Shown: positions 38,197-48,695 of the stretch, piece by piece
Layout: each line of letters opens with the position of its first letter
Position numbering within the stretch: position 1 is the stretch's first letter
NCBI RefSeq assembly: GCF_000203815.1
Contig: NW_004457644.1
Span: forward strand, 496,001-560,000
Direction: 5' to 3'
DNA: 64,000 nucleotides
From: Cavenderia fasciculata
Taxonomy: Eukaryota; Evosea; Eumycetozoa; Acytosteliales; Cavenderiaceae
Program-made: the position numbers and the translations under genes
Notes under the pieces: model-generated
The model's database searches: none
Seen by the model: only the letters and a program-made list of their open reading frames with translations
Told to the model about the DNA's origin: nothing

Positions 38197-40208
38197 TTAG
38201 TTATTAAAATTAAATTGCGAGTTTCTAATTACTATCTTTTCGGTTAAACTTTTCCATATAGTTGCACTCTTTGAAATTAAATTGTAATACACGATCCAAA
38301 GGTTACTGAGTTCCTCAAATGTTTGGTCTTGAAGCTTTTTACCTCCCTCTGTTCTAAAATCTAAAACTACTTTTTTTTTGAGAGGAATATCCTTGTGTGT
38401 GGTGTTACATCTTTGCATTGAGAATTTGTTTCCTTCAACCAATAATTCTATACCCCATTGTCTTGTATCATTGACATAAAAGTCCAAATTTGTATCGATT
38501 CCAAAGTATTCTCCAACATTACAGCAGTCTAGAAAATAAGTATCAGGTTTGTTAGGAATATTAATTTAAAAATTAAGTTAATTAATTTACATACAAACTT
38601 CAGTGGGAAGAGATCTGCAAGCAGCTAGATAAAAAGAATGTACAATCGTATCCTCTGAGAGACTCCCATTTGAATTGATTCCTAATATATCCATTCGCTT
38701 TATAGTTTCACTGATAAAAGTTTCAAAATCCAAGTTGGTGGGGATTGAGGTGTTGTCACTTCTATTTCTAGTATCAAAGTATCCTGCTTGAAGAAGAGGT
38801 GATGCAAATCTAACATTGTCATCGTCATAAACTGTAAGGAGGCCGAGTTTCACAAGAGAGGTTTGGAGTGTGGTAAAAGAGAAAGGCTTGTGCTGAACAA
38901 TTGCAAATTGATCAAGGTAATTACGTTGTGTTTCGTCAAGTCTATCAATTCCTGCGAAAGCTCGACACAAAGTAATTGCATTGATAAAGGCGTGTGAGAG
39001 GATGTGAGAAATTATCTGTTCGTCTGGTGTTGGTGATTTAAACTTGTTGTAAATATTTCGATGGTAGATAGTGACAAGTCCAGGGTGCCCACTAGTTGAT
39101 TTCCAAATTATTTTTCGTATACTCTTTGAGATTGTGAATCCTCCATTCTTTTGATAGACCGAGTTACATTTGGTGATAATTTCTTTAAACTCTTCCTTTG
39201 AATACCCCATTGTTTCAATTCCCCTAGTTAATGGAAAAGTAGAAGGAATACTAATATCAGATAGAGTAGTATTTTTCTCACCATAAGCGCCCACGAAAAG
39301 ACAATCTATAGATATAAATTCAGTTAGTTTTGTTTGATCAAAGTACTTTGAAAAACCGATTAATATATTCATATAACATAACTTACAAAAGTTTGGATTT
39401 ACATTGGTTGTGGTAATACTGTTGACCAATTGCCAAAACTGACCAGGAGATTTCTCTCTATTGAAAATGATTTGAAGTTCATCAAGAAGGATGTATGTTG
39501 GTGTGGTGGCTAGACTCCATTCTTTAAAAGTTTTTCCACTATTGTCTCTCCAATATTGATTGAAATCCATGTCCTCTCTCAACTCGAGGAATGACAACGT
39601 GACTACATTTCCTTGACCTTTGAGACTATTACCCACTAATTGTAAAAGAGAGGTCTTGCCAGTAAAAGGAGGTGATCGAATATAAATACAATGTTTCTCT
39701 CTTAACAATGTGACTATCTCATTTACTCTTTCAGTTCTTAAAGAAACCATGGGATCGTGGATAGATAATCCATTACTAGCTAATTAAATAAAAAAAAAAA
39801 AAAAAAGTTAATAATCCTTATTCATTTTTCTTTTCTTTCTTAATGTAATACAATCATACAAGAATGAATGCCATTAAACGTTGAAAAGTAGAATGTGTCT
39901 TTGTTCTCTAAGAGAGAGAGAGAGGAGGGAGAGAGGAAATGACAAAAGATTAGTAAGTAAACTAGCTGTGGTTTTATATTTATAACAGTACGTACGTTTT
40001 TGTGGATTAGCTAGATCAAAGAGTCTTTGTGCTCTACCAACTGTGATAGAAAGAGGTGGACTTGTCAGATCATCACGGCTTTTTGTTGACAAAATCAGGT
40101 ATCCATCAACATTGACTCGATGATCTTGCGATCATTGTCTCCATCAATAAGATTCAAGAATCGTACAAGTTGTGATGGTGTTGTATCTCGAGTGAGAACA
40201 AAGGTCAT
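38197..40208 (-). CDS. Crinkler-type ATPase with C-terminal nuclease-like domain (frame broken once)
   Basis: Minus-strand exons 40208-39996, 39779-39387, 39305-38595 and 38528-38197 total about 549 residues. The P-loop is SPPFTGKTS near residues 107-115 and Walker B is YILLDE near 167-172. A GHPGL motif and a VRFASPLLQAGYF block follow. This matches the ATPase module of eukaryotic Crinkler (CRN) proteins. The last exon has LDFYVNDTRQWGIELLVEG, whose Asp455 and Glu467 fit the restriction-endonuclease-like fold fused to these ATPases. In oomycetes and chytrids CRN proteins act as effectors in host nuclei; in free-living amoebae a role in conflict or element control is only inferred. Near 40107-40112 one base seems missing: the first frame stops there and a second begins. 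It is either a recent inactivation or an assembly error. The typical ubiquitin-like CRN header is not seen. The 81-bp intron 39306-39386 has no stop and could be retained. Confidence 0.75.
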
Positions 40209-40421
40209 TATTTCTAAATGTATCTAGACATAAATTTGGTTACCTGAATAACACACAAAGTTCAAACTATAAAGAAAAATAACTTTAATACAAAAAAAAA
40301 AAAGAAATTGGTTTCTTTATTTTATTCAAAAAAAAAGTAAAAGAAATAAGATTTTTATTACAATGAAAAATATATGAGTAATGTTATTTGTGTATATATA
40401 TATATTTGAAATTTATAATAG

Positions 40422-42749
40422 TTATTGTTCAAATATTGAATCTTTTAAAATGGCATTTAGTAGGTTTGAAACTTTTGATTTGGCAAGTGCTGTGACATTC
40501 ATAATTTCGATACGTTGTGATGGGATGGGAGTGTCCACTGAAATTTTCTTGAGAGTATCTTCCATGAGCTCTGAAAGTTGGGTAGTGGTTGATTCGAGAT
40601 CTTCTTGTAGGAATTCAAAGAGATCTTTGGCAGTTTGGAGTCGAGGTGCCATATTCTTGGTCAACTCGCTTTCAAATGAAAAAAATGCGTATATATATGT
40701 GTGTTTGAGAATACATTTGCATTCGAGCAGTTGTTCTATTCCCTTTTCAATGTATTGTGCTTCCAACCATGTCGAAACCTTTTCCATTTCCTCCATCTTG
40801 GCTCTTGCCTCTTCTCTAATAACCTTTTCCAATTTTCTTGTACTTTCATGATTTATCACTTTTTCTGAATAATGTAAATATCTTTCTAATGCCTCACTAA
40901 ATAAATATAAATTAAAAATAATTAATTAATATTTAAATTCTTTTTCTTTTTTTCTTTTCTTTTCTATTTTCTATTTTCTATTTACCTATTTTTTAATTTT
41001 TGATCAATTTCTAATTGTTCTTTATGTTTTTTTGAACGCTTCCAAGGTAAAATTGATTTCTTGGTAGTTGGTTCTTTGTTGACTTTGTTACATATATAAA
41101 AATTTTGGTGACCTTTCCAAGGTCGCATGCAAACCCAACACCATTCATAGGTGCATGATCTACAGGTCATATGATTACATCCTCCATTCTTTTCAATCGA
41201 ACTTTGGCATTTTGGACATTGTTTACAATTTACAGATTTCCAATGTGTAGTCTCTGATTCATCTCTACATTTTTGTTCCCATAATGCCATTTGTTCACAT
41301 GTACATGGTAAATGTGATTCTCTATGACATTTTAAACAAAATCTAAAAATTAAAAAAGAAAAAGTTAATATTAAATTATTTTTGTTTTGATTTGTTTGTC
41401 TATTTGATTTACCTAAATAAACATTGGGAACATTGAACTATATCTAATGAAGCATCGGATGAATCAGAAGTGACTATACTTTCGCAACCTGGAGTTGGAC
41501 ACCATCTCATTTCAGAGTGTTGGAGGTATTTCTTGGTTGCAAAACTTTCATATTTCTGGTAGAGGAATGGAGCAATGAGATGTTTGATGGTGAGGTCATC
41601 GACGACCGATGTACACTTGAAAAATGGACACCGAATATTTGCTTCACCTTCTACAATCTTCCCACCAAGATATTGTGCCCAACATTCATTGCATATAGAG
41701 TGACCACAAGTTGGTAATGCAGTTGCTTCTGTAGTTTCATCATCTCCACAAATTGAACAACCAACTGATGCAATAATATTATTATTTGAATTGGATGTAC
41801 TAGTCTGGTGGTTGCTACTGCTGGTGGTAGTGGTATCATCGTTGCTACTGACAACAATCAATGCAGCTTGTTGACGGTGTTGAGATTGTGATTGTGGTTG
41901 TGCCTCACTACCACCTGAAAACTGTGCATGATGATGGTGGTATTCAATACCAGCCTCTGTACATACTTCTTGAGTTGATTCAAAGTATCTAGTGAGTAAT
42001 TTCTCACGTTTCCAATTAAAATGTTTGAGTAGTGTATGTGACTGGTTGAATGTAATCGAGAGAAGTTGAGCTACTTCGTTGATCTCTCTTTTTTGTTCTT
42101 CGATCAATTGGTCAGCATCTAATGTTCTACTGCCAATTCCTCGACTACCAAGTTCAGTCTCTACATCTCTGAATCCATCGAAAACGTTGACATCGTCGTC
42201 AGAGTCAGAGTCAGAGTCATCATTATCGTCGTCGTCGTTGGAACTATAAGATGTGTCATCTTGTTGATCACCACCATCTTCATTGTCGTTTGCGTCGTCA
42301 TCGCTACTGCTATACATATTATCTACTTGGTCGCTACTTGATTGGTCGTCGTCACCGCCTTTGGGTTGTTCATCCTCACCGTCATTGTTGATCAGAACTA
42401 TATTGAATGAGTCTCCACCACCACCACGACTATTATTCAACTCTGTCTTTGGTGAAGAATGTAATGATATGACAACTTGCTGTTCAACAAGATCGTCGTC
42501 GGCGGATGAATGATTCAAATTGATGGTGTCTTCCAAATGTAATTTTTGTATCTGGATCTTTGGACTCTTTTTTGATGATGAAGATGAAGTCGGAGATGAT
42601 GACAATGATGATGAAGAAGGTGATGGTGTAGTTGTAGTAGATGCAACAGCCGACGATGACAATGTCGGTGAAGAACTATTACCATTACCACTACTACTAC
42701 TAGGGTTATTGGTTGGTTTTCTCTTTTTAAATAATTTTGTTACCAACAT
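40422..42749 (-). CDS. Ariadne-type RBR E3 ubiquitin ligase
   Basis: Exons 42749-41413, 41342-40986 and 40896-40422 join to 722 residues. The first about 200 residues are Ser-rich and acidic, as in Ariadne proteins. A UBA-like helix bundle follows (EINEVAQLLSITFNQSHTLL). RING1 starts CSICGDDETTEATALPTCGH; the IBR follows with CPTPGCESIV and FCLKCHRESHLPCTC; RING2 (Rcat) is CPKCQSSIEKNGGCNHMTC, where the Cys of GGCNHM is the catalytic one that takes ubiquitin as thioester. The helical Ariadne domain closes the protein. Ariadne ligases work with neddylated cullin-RING ligases and UBCH7-like E2 enzymes. The gene lies 213 bp upstream of the Crinkler-like gene in the same orientation. Confidence 0.93.
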
Positions 42750-43616
42750 CTCTTTTTTTTTTCTATCTCTTTTACAGTAGATGAAAGGTACAGAATAGTA
42801 TGTATTATATTTATATTATTAAATAATGAATGAATATATGACTGAATGAGAGAGATATATTATAAATTCATTGAATACTTTGTGTGTCAATATAAATAAA
42901 CTAGTTTAATAAATAAATAAAATAAATAAATAATGATTGATTGATCGACTGAGAAGAAAGAGTATTATTATTACTATTATTACTTTCAACGCATAGACAC
43001 ACGAACACACCAGCACCCAAACAAACACACACCACTTATAAATAAATTGTTTTAGGGTGATAGGAGGGAGAATATTATATTGTGTTGGAGAGGAGAAGGA
43101 CAGAGGGGGGGAATGTAAATATAGATTTGCTTATTCTATTCTATTCTATTCCTATTGACGATCTCGCTTCCCCTTGATTGTAATATGATGAAGAAGAAGA
43201 GGATGATTATGTATGTGGATGGTTGATTGTGATTGGTTTGATTGACTACTGCACTCAAAACTTTATCTCTCTCTAGTACTATTATTATTATTATTACATC
43301 AACTTTGTGTAAAAACGGAAATGATCCAATGATCTTTATCGGTTCCCCTTTATGAATGAATGAGCCCATCATCATCAGCATCACGATGGATCAACAACTG
43401 TTTGTCTTTGTTCTTCTTTCCAAAATCTTGAAACTGTTTTGGCACCATTTTTTCGATGAATTCATTTCGCTATTAATTGTTTTTTTTTGGCACCAATATA
43501 TCTATTTTTGGCCCAGCCGGGAAAAAAGATCAATGAATCCAATATTATTGAAAGACAGACAGACAGACAGACAGACATCTATCTTTATATCGTTCTCTTT
43601 TATTATTATTATTATT
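42750..43616. other. Intergenic region upstream of the RBR ligase
   Basis: A+T-rich with TAAA repeats near 42910, a G-run at 43106-43111, an ATT repeat near 43283 and an ACAG repeat at about 43553-43576. No gene-like frame. It probably holds the RBR promoter and the 3' end of the ankyrin-like gene. Confidence 0.5.
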
Positions 43617-44201
43617 TTATTGCTTTATACTAATATAATCATGACCATCTTTAGTTGGTATTAAATATTGCTTATAGAGATGATAAAGTTCGTATTCTCT
43701 GTCGGTGTTGGGTGTTGTGGGGATTCCTCCCTCACTACTATTAAATACACTTTTGTCTAGTAATTGATTAGATAATACGTATTCCAAAGTTTGACAATAT
43801 TCTATTGATCCATCTCTAAAATATGGTAATCGTTGAACAAGACCTTCTGTTCTATTGAGATGAAGGAATCTAACTGTTTCCAATTGTCCGCATTCAACTG
43901 CATTTGTCATTGCTCTATTAGTACACCCTACTTTTGTTTGGTGATCATGTAGAAACTAGTTTTTTTAAAAATAATAAATATTGATTAATATTGGTTGTTT
44001 TGGGATATCCATTGATGGATGATTTGAATGATTTGTATGATGATGATAACAAACCTTTACAATGTCAATATATCTTTCAGCAGCTTTATCCATTGCATCA
44101 GTTGTACATCCCTCTGTTCTATTAAAATGTAAAAACTTTAAAAATGTAAATATTAGTAAGTATGTAGGTACTCAGCTTTTTTCAAAATTAAAGAAAATAT
44201 A

Positions 44202-44232
<31 letters not shown>

Positions 44233-46011
44233 ATATATACCAACCTTGACAATATCAATATATCCATTCTCTGATGCTTTATCCATTGCTTTTTTTGTCC
44301 AAATAGGTGAAGTTGGTAGGCTCTGATGAATATATTGAATGATATCTAATCGACCATGAGTACAACAATTATTGATCAAAACAGCGGTAAAAGGTATTTT
44401 GTAATAATCATAAAGAAACTTTATGATTTCAAAGCCATTTTGTTCGGGTTGTACAACTCCAACATAATTCATTATATGGTTTGAAGGTCTTTCTGTCCTA
44501 TTTAAAAATAGATACTATTAATAGAGAGAGAGAGAGATAGATTAATATTGAATATAGTTATATTGTGTATATATATATATACCTTTAACATATCAATGTG
44601 ACCATTAACAACTACATTATCCATCCCACGTGTTGTACAGCCTTCTTGTCTATTTTGATGTAGGAATTGAACTATATCCATGTCACCTCTTGTAACTGCA
44701 TGATTCATGCAATCAGTAGTACATCCTTCAGTTCTATTGTAATGTAGGAACTGAATCATTTGTAAACTCTTTGCTCTATCCATTGCTTTAGAGGTGCAAC
44801 CCTCCGTTCTATTTTGATGTAGGAATTGAACTATATCCATGTCACCTCTTGTAACTGCATTATCCATGCAATCAGTAGTACACCCCTCAGTTCTATTGTA
44901 ATGTAGGAATTGAATCATTTGTAAACTATTTGATTTATCCATTGCTTTAGTTGTACATCCAGCTGTTGTATTTTGATGTAACCATTCAACAATAGAAAAA
45001 TGTCCATTTTCACATGCTAAATCCATATCATCGGTCGTTTCTTCTTCATCTGTATAATAACTCTTTAAATACTAATTAGGGGATAAATAAATATATATAA
45101 GTATAATAATAATAATAATAGTTTGAGTGTTGTTGTTTCATTTCACTTACCTTGACTATTTCAATATGACCACCTGCAATAGCTCCATTCATAAACGATT
45201 GATCTGCATTGATATCGGGTCTATTTTGATGGATGAGCTAATATATATATATATATATATATTGATTGATTGATTATTAAATGAATTGAGTTAATTAAAT
45301 AATTATTTGTTTGTTTGTTTGTTTCTTACATACCTTTACCAAATCAAGATCACCTTGTTGACATGCCAATTCTAAAGAATGATCAGTGAATGATACACCT
45401 CTATCTACCAAAAATGTGATTATAGGATGGTGTTGATTGGATACAGCCGTTTCAAGACACTCATGGTCAAAGTCAATAAAAGGCTCTAATAACTTTAGCA
45501 TTGGTAAATGTCCATTCTCTGCAGCTACATCTGGGCAAGAGTTAAACAGAATGTTATTAGAGTACTTGTTGATCATGTAATCTAATATATCGACATGTCC
45601 ATTTGAAGCGATATTGTGTGCCAAGTCTTGGTAGTATGGTGGATATAAGCCTTTTGTATTGGGATTAAAATCTGGTGACCATTCCAATAGATGCAATAGT
45701 GTATCCAATGTTGCATTTTGATGTGAACAGTATCTAGTGATCGTATTCATTCTTCTTTCAAACAAAAAGTGGTCACTTGATGGTAAATAGTGTTTGATAA
45801 ACTGCCATGGCATTGCATATTCTGTAATCATACCAAGAAACTCTAACTCCTTTATATCTCTTCCTTTTAAATACCTATTCTCTAGAGAATAGATTCGCTC
45901 CGATATCTCTTCAACATGTTTGAATATTAATTGTCTAATATACCCAACTCTAAATATTGTTAAATATGTTGTTGTTGTTGTTGTTGTTGTTGGTAAAGAG
46001 GATGAGGTCAT
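43617..46011 (-). CDS. Ankyrin-like repeat protein of a dictyostelid family
   Basis: Six exons: 46011-45334, 45237-45151, 45071-44583, 44514-44245, 44135-44055 and 43955-43617, giving 647 residues. Every junction is phase 0 and most exons end in the same IVK or MLK motif of a repeat, so exon borders match repeat borders. Repeats look like FLHQNRTEGCTTKAMDRA followed by GDMDIVQ, a divergent ankyrin unit; upstream are more standard ones such as AAENGHLPMLKLLEPF and ACQQGDLDLVKV. The N-terminus (IRQLIFKHVEEISERIYSLE) is the usual start of this family. The donor of exon 4 is the rare GTTGGT, chosen because it keeps the phase. Function unknown; protein binding is expected. Confidence 0.82.
44652..44970 (-). 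repeat. Two tandem 159-bp units in the ankyrin-like gene
   Basis: The sequence starting at 44652 recurs from 44811, a period of 159 bp or 53 codons. Both units encode LHYNRTEGCTTDCM and TRGDMDIVQFLHQNR nearly unchanged. The close DNA match indicates a recent tandem duplication inside exon 3 without frame loss. Confidence 0.8.
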
Positions 46012-46125
46012 GACTCTCTACTCTACTCTACTCTTGTTGCAAATACATTCTAGAATCAAAGTGAAACATAGACAGTAAGACAAAGAAATTATTATCTTTC
46101 TTTATTTTTTTAATTTCTATTTTTT

Positions 46126-46449
46126 TTATTTTTTGGGCTTTATGAACTGGCAAATGCCCAGCAGCAGAATGTTCTTTGCTGCGCTGGTGTCTTTGTTAAA
46201 CCATGATTTGCATACTGGGTAATACATCGATTCCCATTTGATATCACATGGGGAATTTTGTTTGCGGAGAAGAACCATTGTTTCTTTGTTGCCAAGAGAC
46301 TTGCCAGATTCATAATCATGTGACGAAACATAGTCGCTATTAGACTTGTTCCCATCCTCTTCATTATGAATTTCATCAAGTTTTCTTTTTTCACAATTAG
46401 TTGGAGTTGTTGATGGTGATGGTGGTGTTGCTGGACAAAATATTCTCAA
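46126..46449 (-). pseudogene. Possible TnpB/Fanzor-like C-terminal fragment
   Basis: A minus-strand frame of 107 codons ends YYPVCKSWFNKDTSAAKNIL and a short basic tail. The WFNKDTSAAKNIL segment resembles the last catalytic motif of TnpB and Fanzor nucleases (W-N-R-D-x-N-A-A-x-N-I), with Asp at the RuvC III position and a preceding Cys pair partly kept. Upstream no other RuvC motif or start of such a protein is seen, and nearby minus-strand sequence up to about 46900 has only short protein-like scraps such as FPNFENPIKYPQRVICQLC. It would be a relic of an OMEGA/IS605-type element. The match is short, so chance remains possible. Confidence 0.4.
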
Positions 46450-48695
46450 TGGACGCTCTCTTTTCTATAGAAAATTTCAAAAATACCATTGACAAGATCT
46501 TCATCCAACTTTTGGCCAACTACTTTAAGGGGTATTCACTTGACCAAGTCTTTAATATATCTCTCGTCCCTATTCTCTAAACCTCCCCAATTGTTTATTT
46601 TTAATACCAATGGTCAACTAAAAATTAAAGTTTTAAATTTGTAGTATGATAACTCGGCCACTCCCTCCTCTTCATCTCCTGGCCTACATCTCTTTCATCC
46701 TCTCTGCCTCCTCTTCAACAAACAATGAAAAGAGAAAGAGTTATTCATACACACACAGTTGACAGATGACACGTTGTGGATATTTAATGGGATTCTCAAA
46801 GTTGGGGAACAAATCAAGTATAGTTTGAGTGTTGGTGGGAATTGATCGATTATGAAGCAATGCTTGGAGTGCGGATTTGTTTCGGTAGGTATATTCATAA
46901 GTTTCCAAACAATGCAATTTGTTTACCGCGCGAGGGCAAAGTTGATTGGTCGTCGATTTCTTCTTTCATAAAGATTGTATGTGTTTTCTTTCTTGATGAT
47001 GGGTTTTTTATTTTAAATCTATAACAAGTCTGTATATATTGGTATTAAAATTAAACAACAAAGTTCATCCACCACCACCGCCACTACAAGAGAGGTCGCC
47101 AAGTTTCAATCTCGTATAAATTTTCATAATTTATATCAAGTTTGACCGCTCTTGTGGCCCACCAAAACATCCACCTAGTAAATTCATCACAATTGTCAAA
47201 CCCTCAACTAATCATATTCATGCCATATATATTATACTTTAAATAAATCAATTGATTAAAGACGAGTTGGTCCATTTTTAAAAACTATAAAGATATGTAT
47301 CTTGTAAAATTACTGTCATAAATACTGTTTACCAATTATTACTTATTTATTATCTTTTAGAATGGGTGGTTTTGATAGAACGAATGCGAAATTGTCCATG
47401 ACCACTATAGCCTTGATGGGTTTTAAAGAGCTAATTACAATAATACTAGTATGTACCAAATAAATAACCATGATATCGATATAAGATTAAGCTACCATTA
47501 CTCTTGAGCATTCACAATTGTTTTGAGATTGACCACTTCTGAATTATTTGATTATTGATCCATTCCAAATATACTAACCATCTTGTCTAGCGTTGCTGGA
47601 TTGAACACTGCTGACACCAGTGCATATAATGTTGAAGATCCAAGGCGCCTACACCTTTTGTGTTGGTATTTGTCTTTTTATTTGATTAATCGTGATCCAA
47701 AAGGTATCGATCCATGTTGCACGTAGTTTTATACAATAGTACTATGAGATTTGCTTTGAATACCATTTTTTTTGTTTTAATAATCTTTGAAACGACGATC
47801 CAATACCAACAATAGATACAACTCTTTGTGCTCTTTCTGTTTATATCATTTGTTTTTCCAAACAATGCTTTCTAGACCTCATCTTAGCCCATGGCTAAAG
47901 GCGACTTTACGGAAAGTACTTTTTAGCAGGGTGAATCTCTCGCAAATTTTTTTGGCAACCATTTGATAGATAATTAAAAGATCTATCGATTGGTAAAGAA
48001 TAATTAAAAATAAAGAAGACCATAGAGAGAAATAAGTTTTACAAATAAATAGATTCTGAGGTACTCCCAACCAAAAATTTTCAAAACCCCTCAGAAAATA
48101 AACACTCATTTCTTACTAAAAGCATTTATTGTATACCCCTAACCATCAACCTCGATAAAAATATATACATACACACACGCAGCACCCTATGTTTCACTGC
48201 GCATCGCATCGCACCAACTTAAAAGTGTAACTTAAAAACCACTATGCAACACAACATTCTTTCATTCAAACCACTCACTCTAGTGTGTATGTATGGATGA
48301 TGGTTGTGAACATACATCAACCAAGAGATATATAGATGGGTGGTTCAACTTGACTGGGAAGGAGGTTCATTCATTCATTCATACAACTTGTTCACAATAG
48401 AAACAAAGATAAATGGGATAAATTTGGGTTGGTTGAGGTGAGTGAGGGGAGAAGAATAGGGCAGCACATTTGATCAAAAGTGGGATCGTTGGCTCGCCAA
48501 TGTATGTATGTCCATCTTTCAATTCAAATCATCATCATCATTTCCTTTCTCATCATCATAACCACAAAATTATTTATATATATAAATATAGAAAGAGTTA
48601 ATAATAATAATAATATTTATAAATAGAATAATCAAAAAAAAAAAGATCAAAAGGGGAAATAATAGTAAAAAGAATTAATACTTACTATTATTATT
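46450..48695. other. Intergenic region with possible coding scraps
   Basis: 2.2 kb between the TnpB-like fragment and the membrane glycoprotein gene. Around 47362-47455 and 47525-47720 the plus strand has readable scraps such as GGFDRTNAKLSMTT and IPNILTILSSVAGLNTADTS, the second behind an in-frame TGA, which may be remnants of a lost gene. The last 500 bases before 48696 are A+T-rich promoter-like sequence. Confidence 0.4.

Noticed and set aside
38640-39750. Alternative reading of the Crinkler-like protein as an ordinary AAA or NB-ARC ATPase
   Set aside because: The RSPPFTGKTS P-loop, LLDE, GHPGL and the fused C-terminal Asp/Glu nuclease-like segment together fit Crinklers better than either family.
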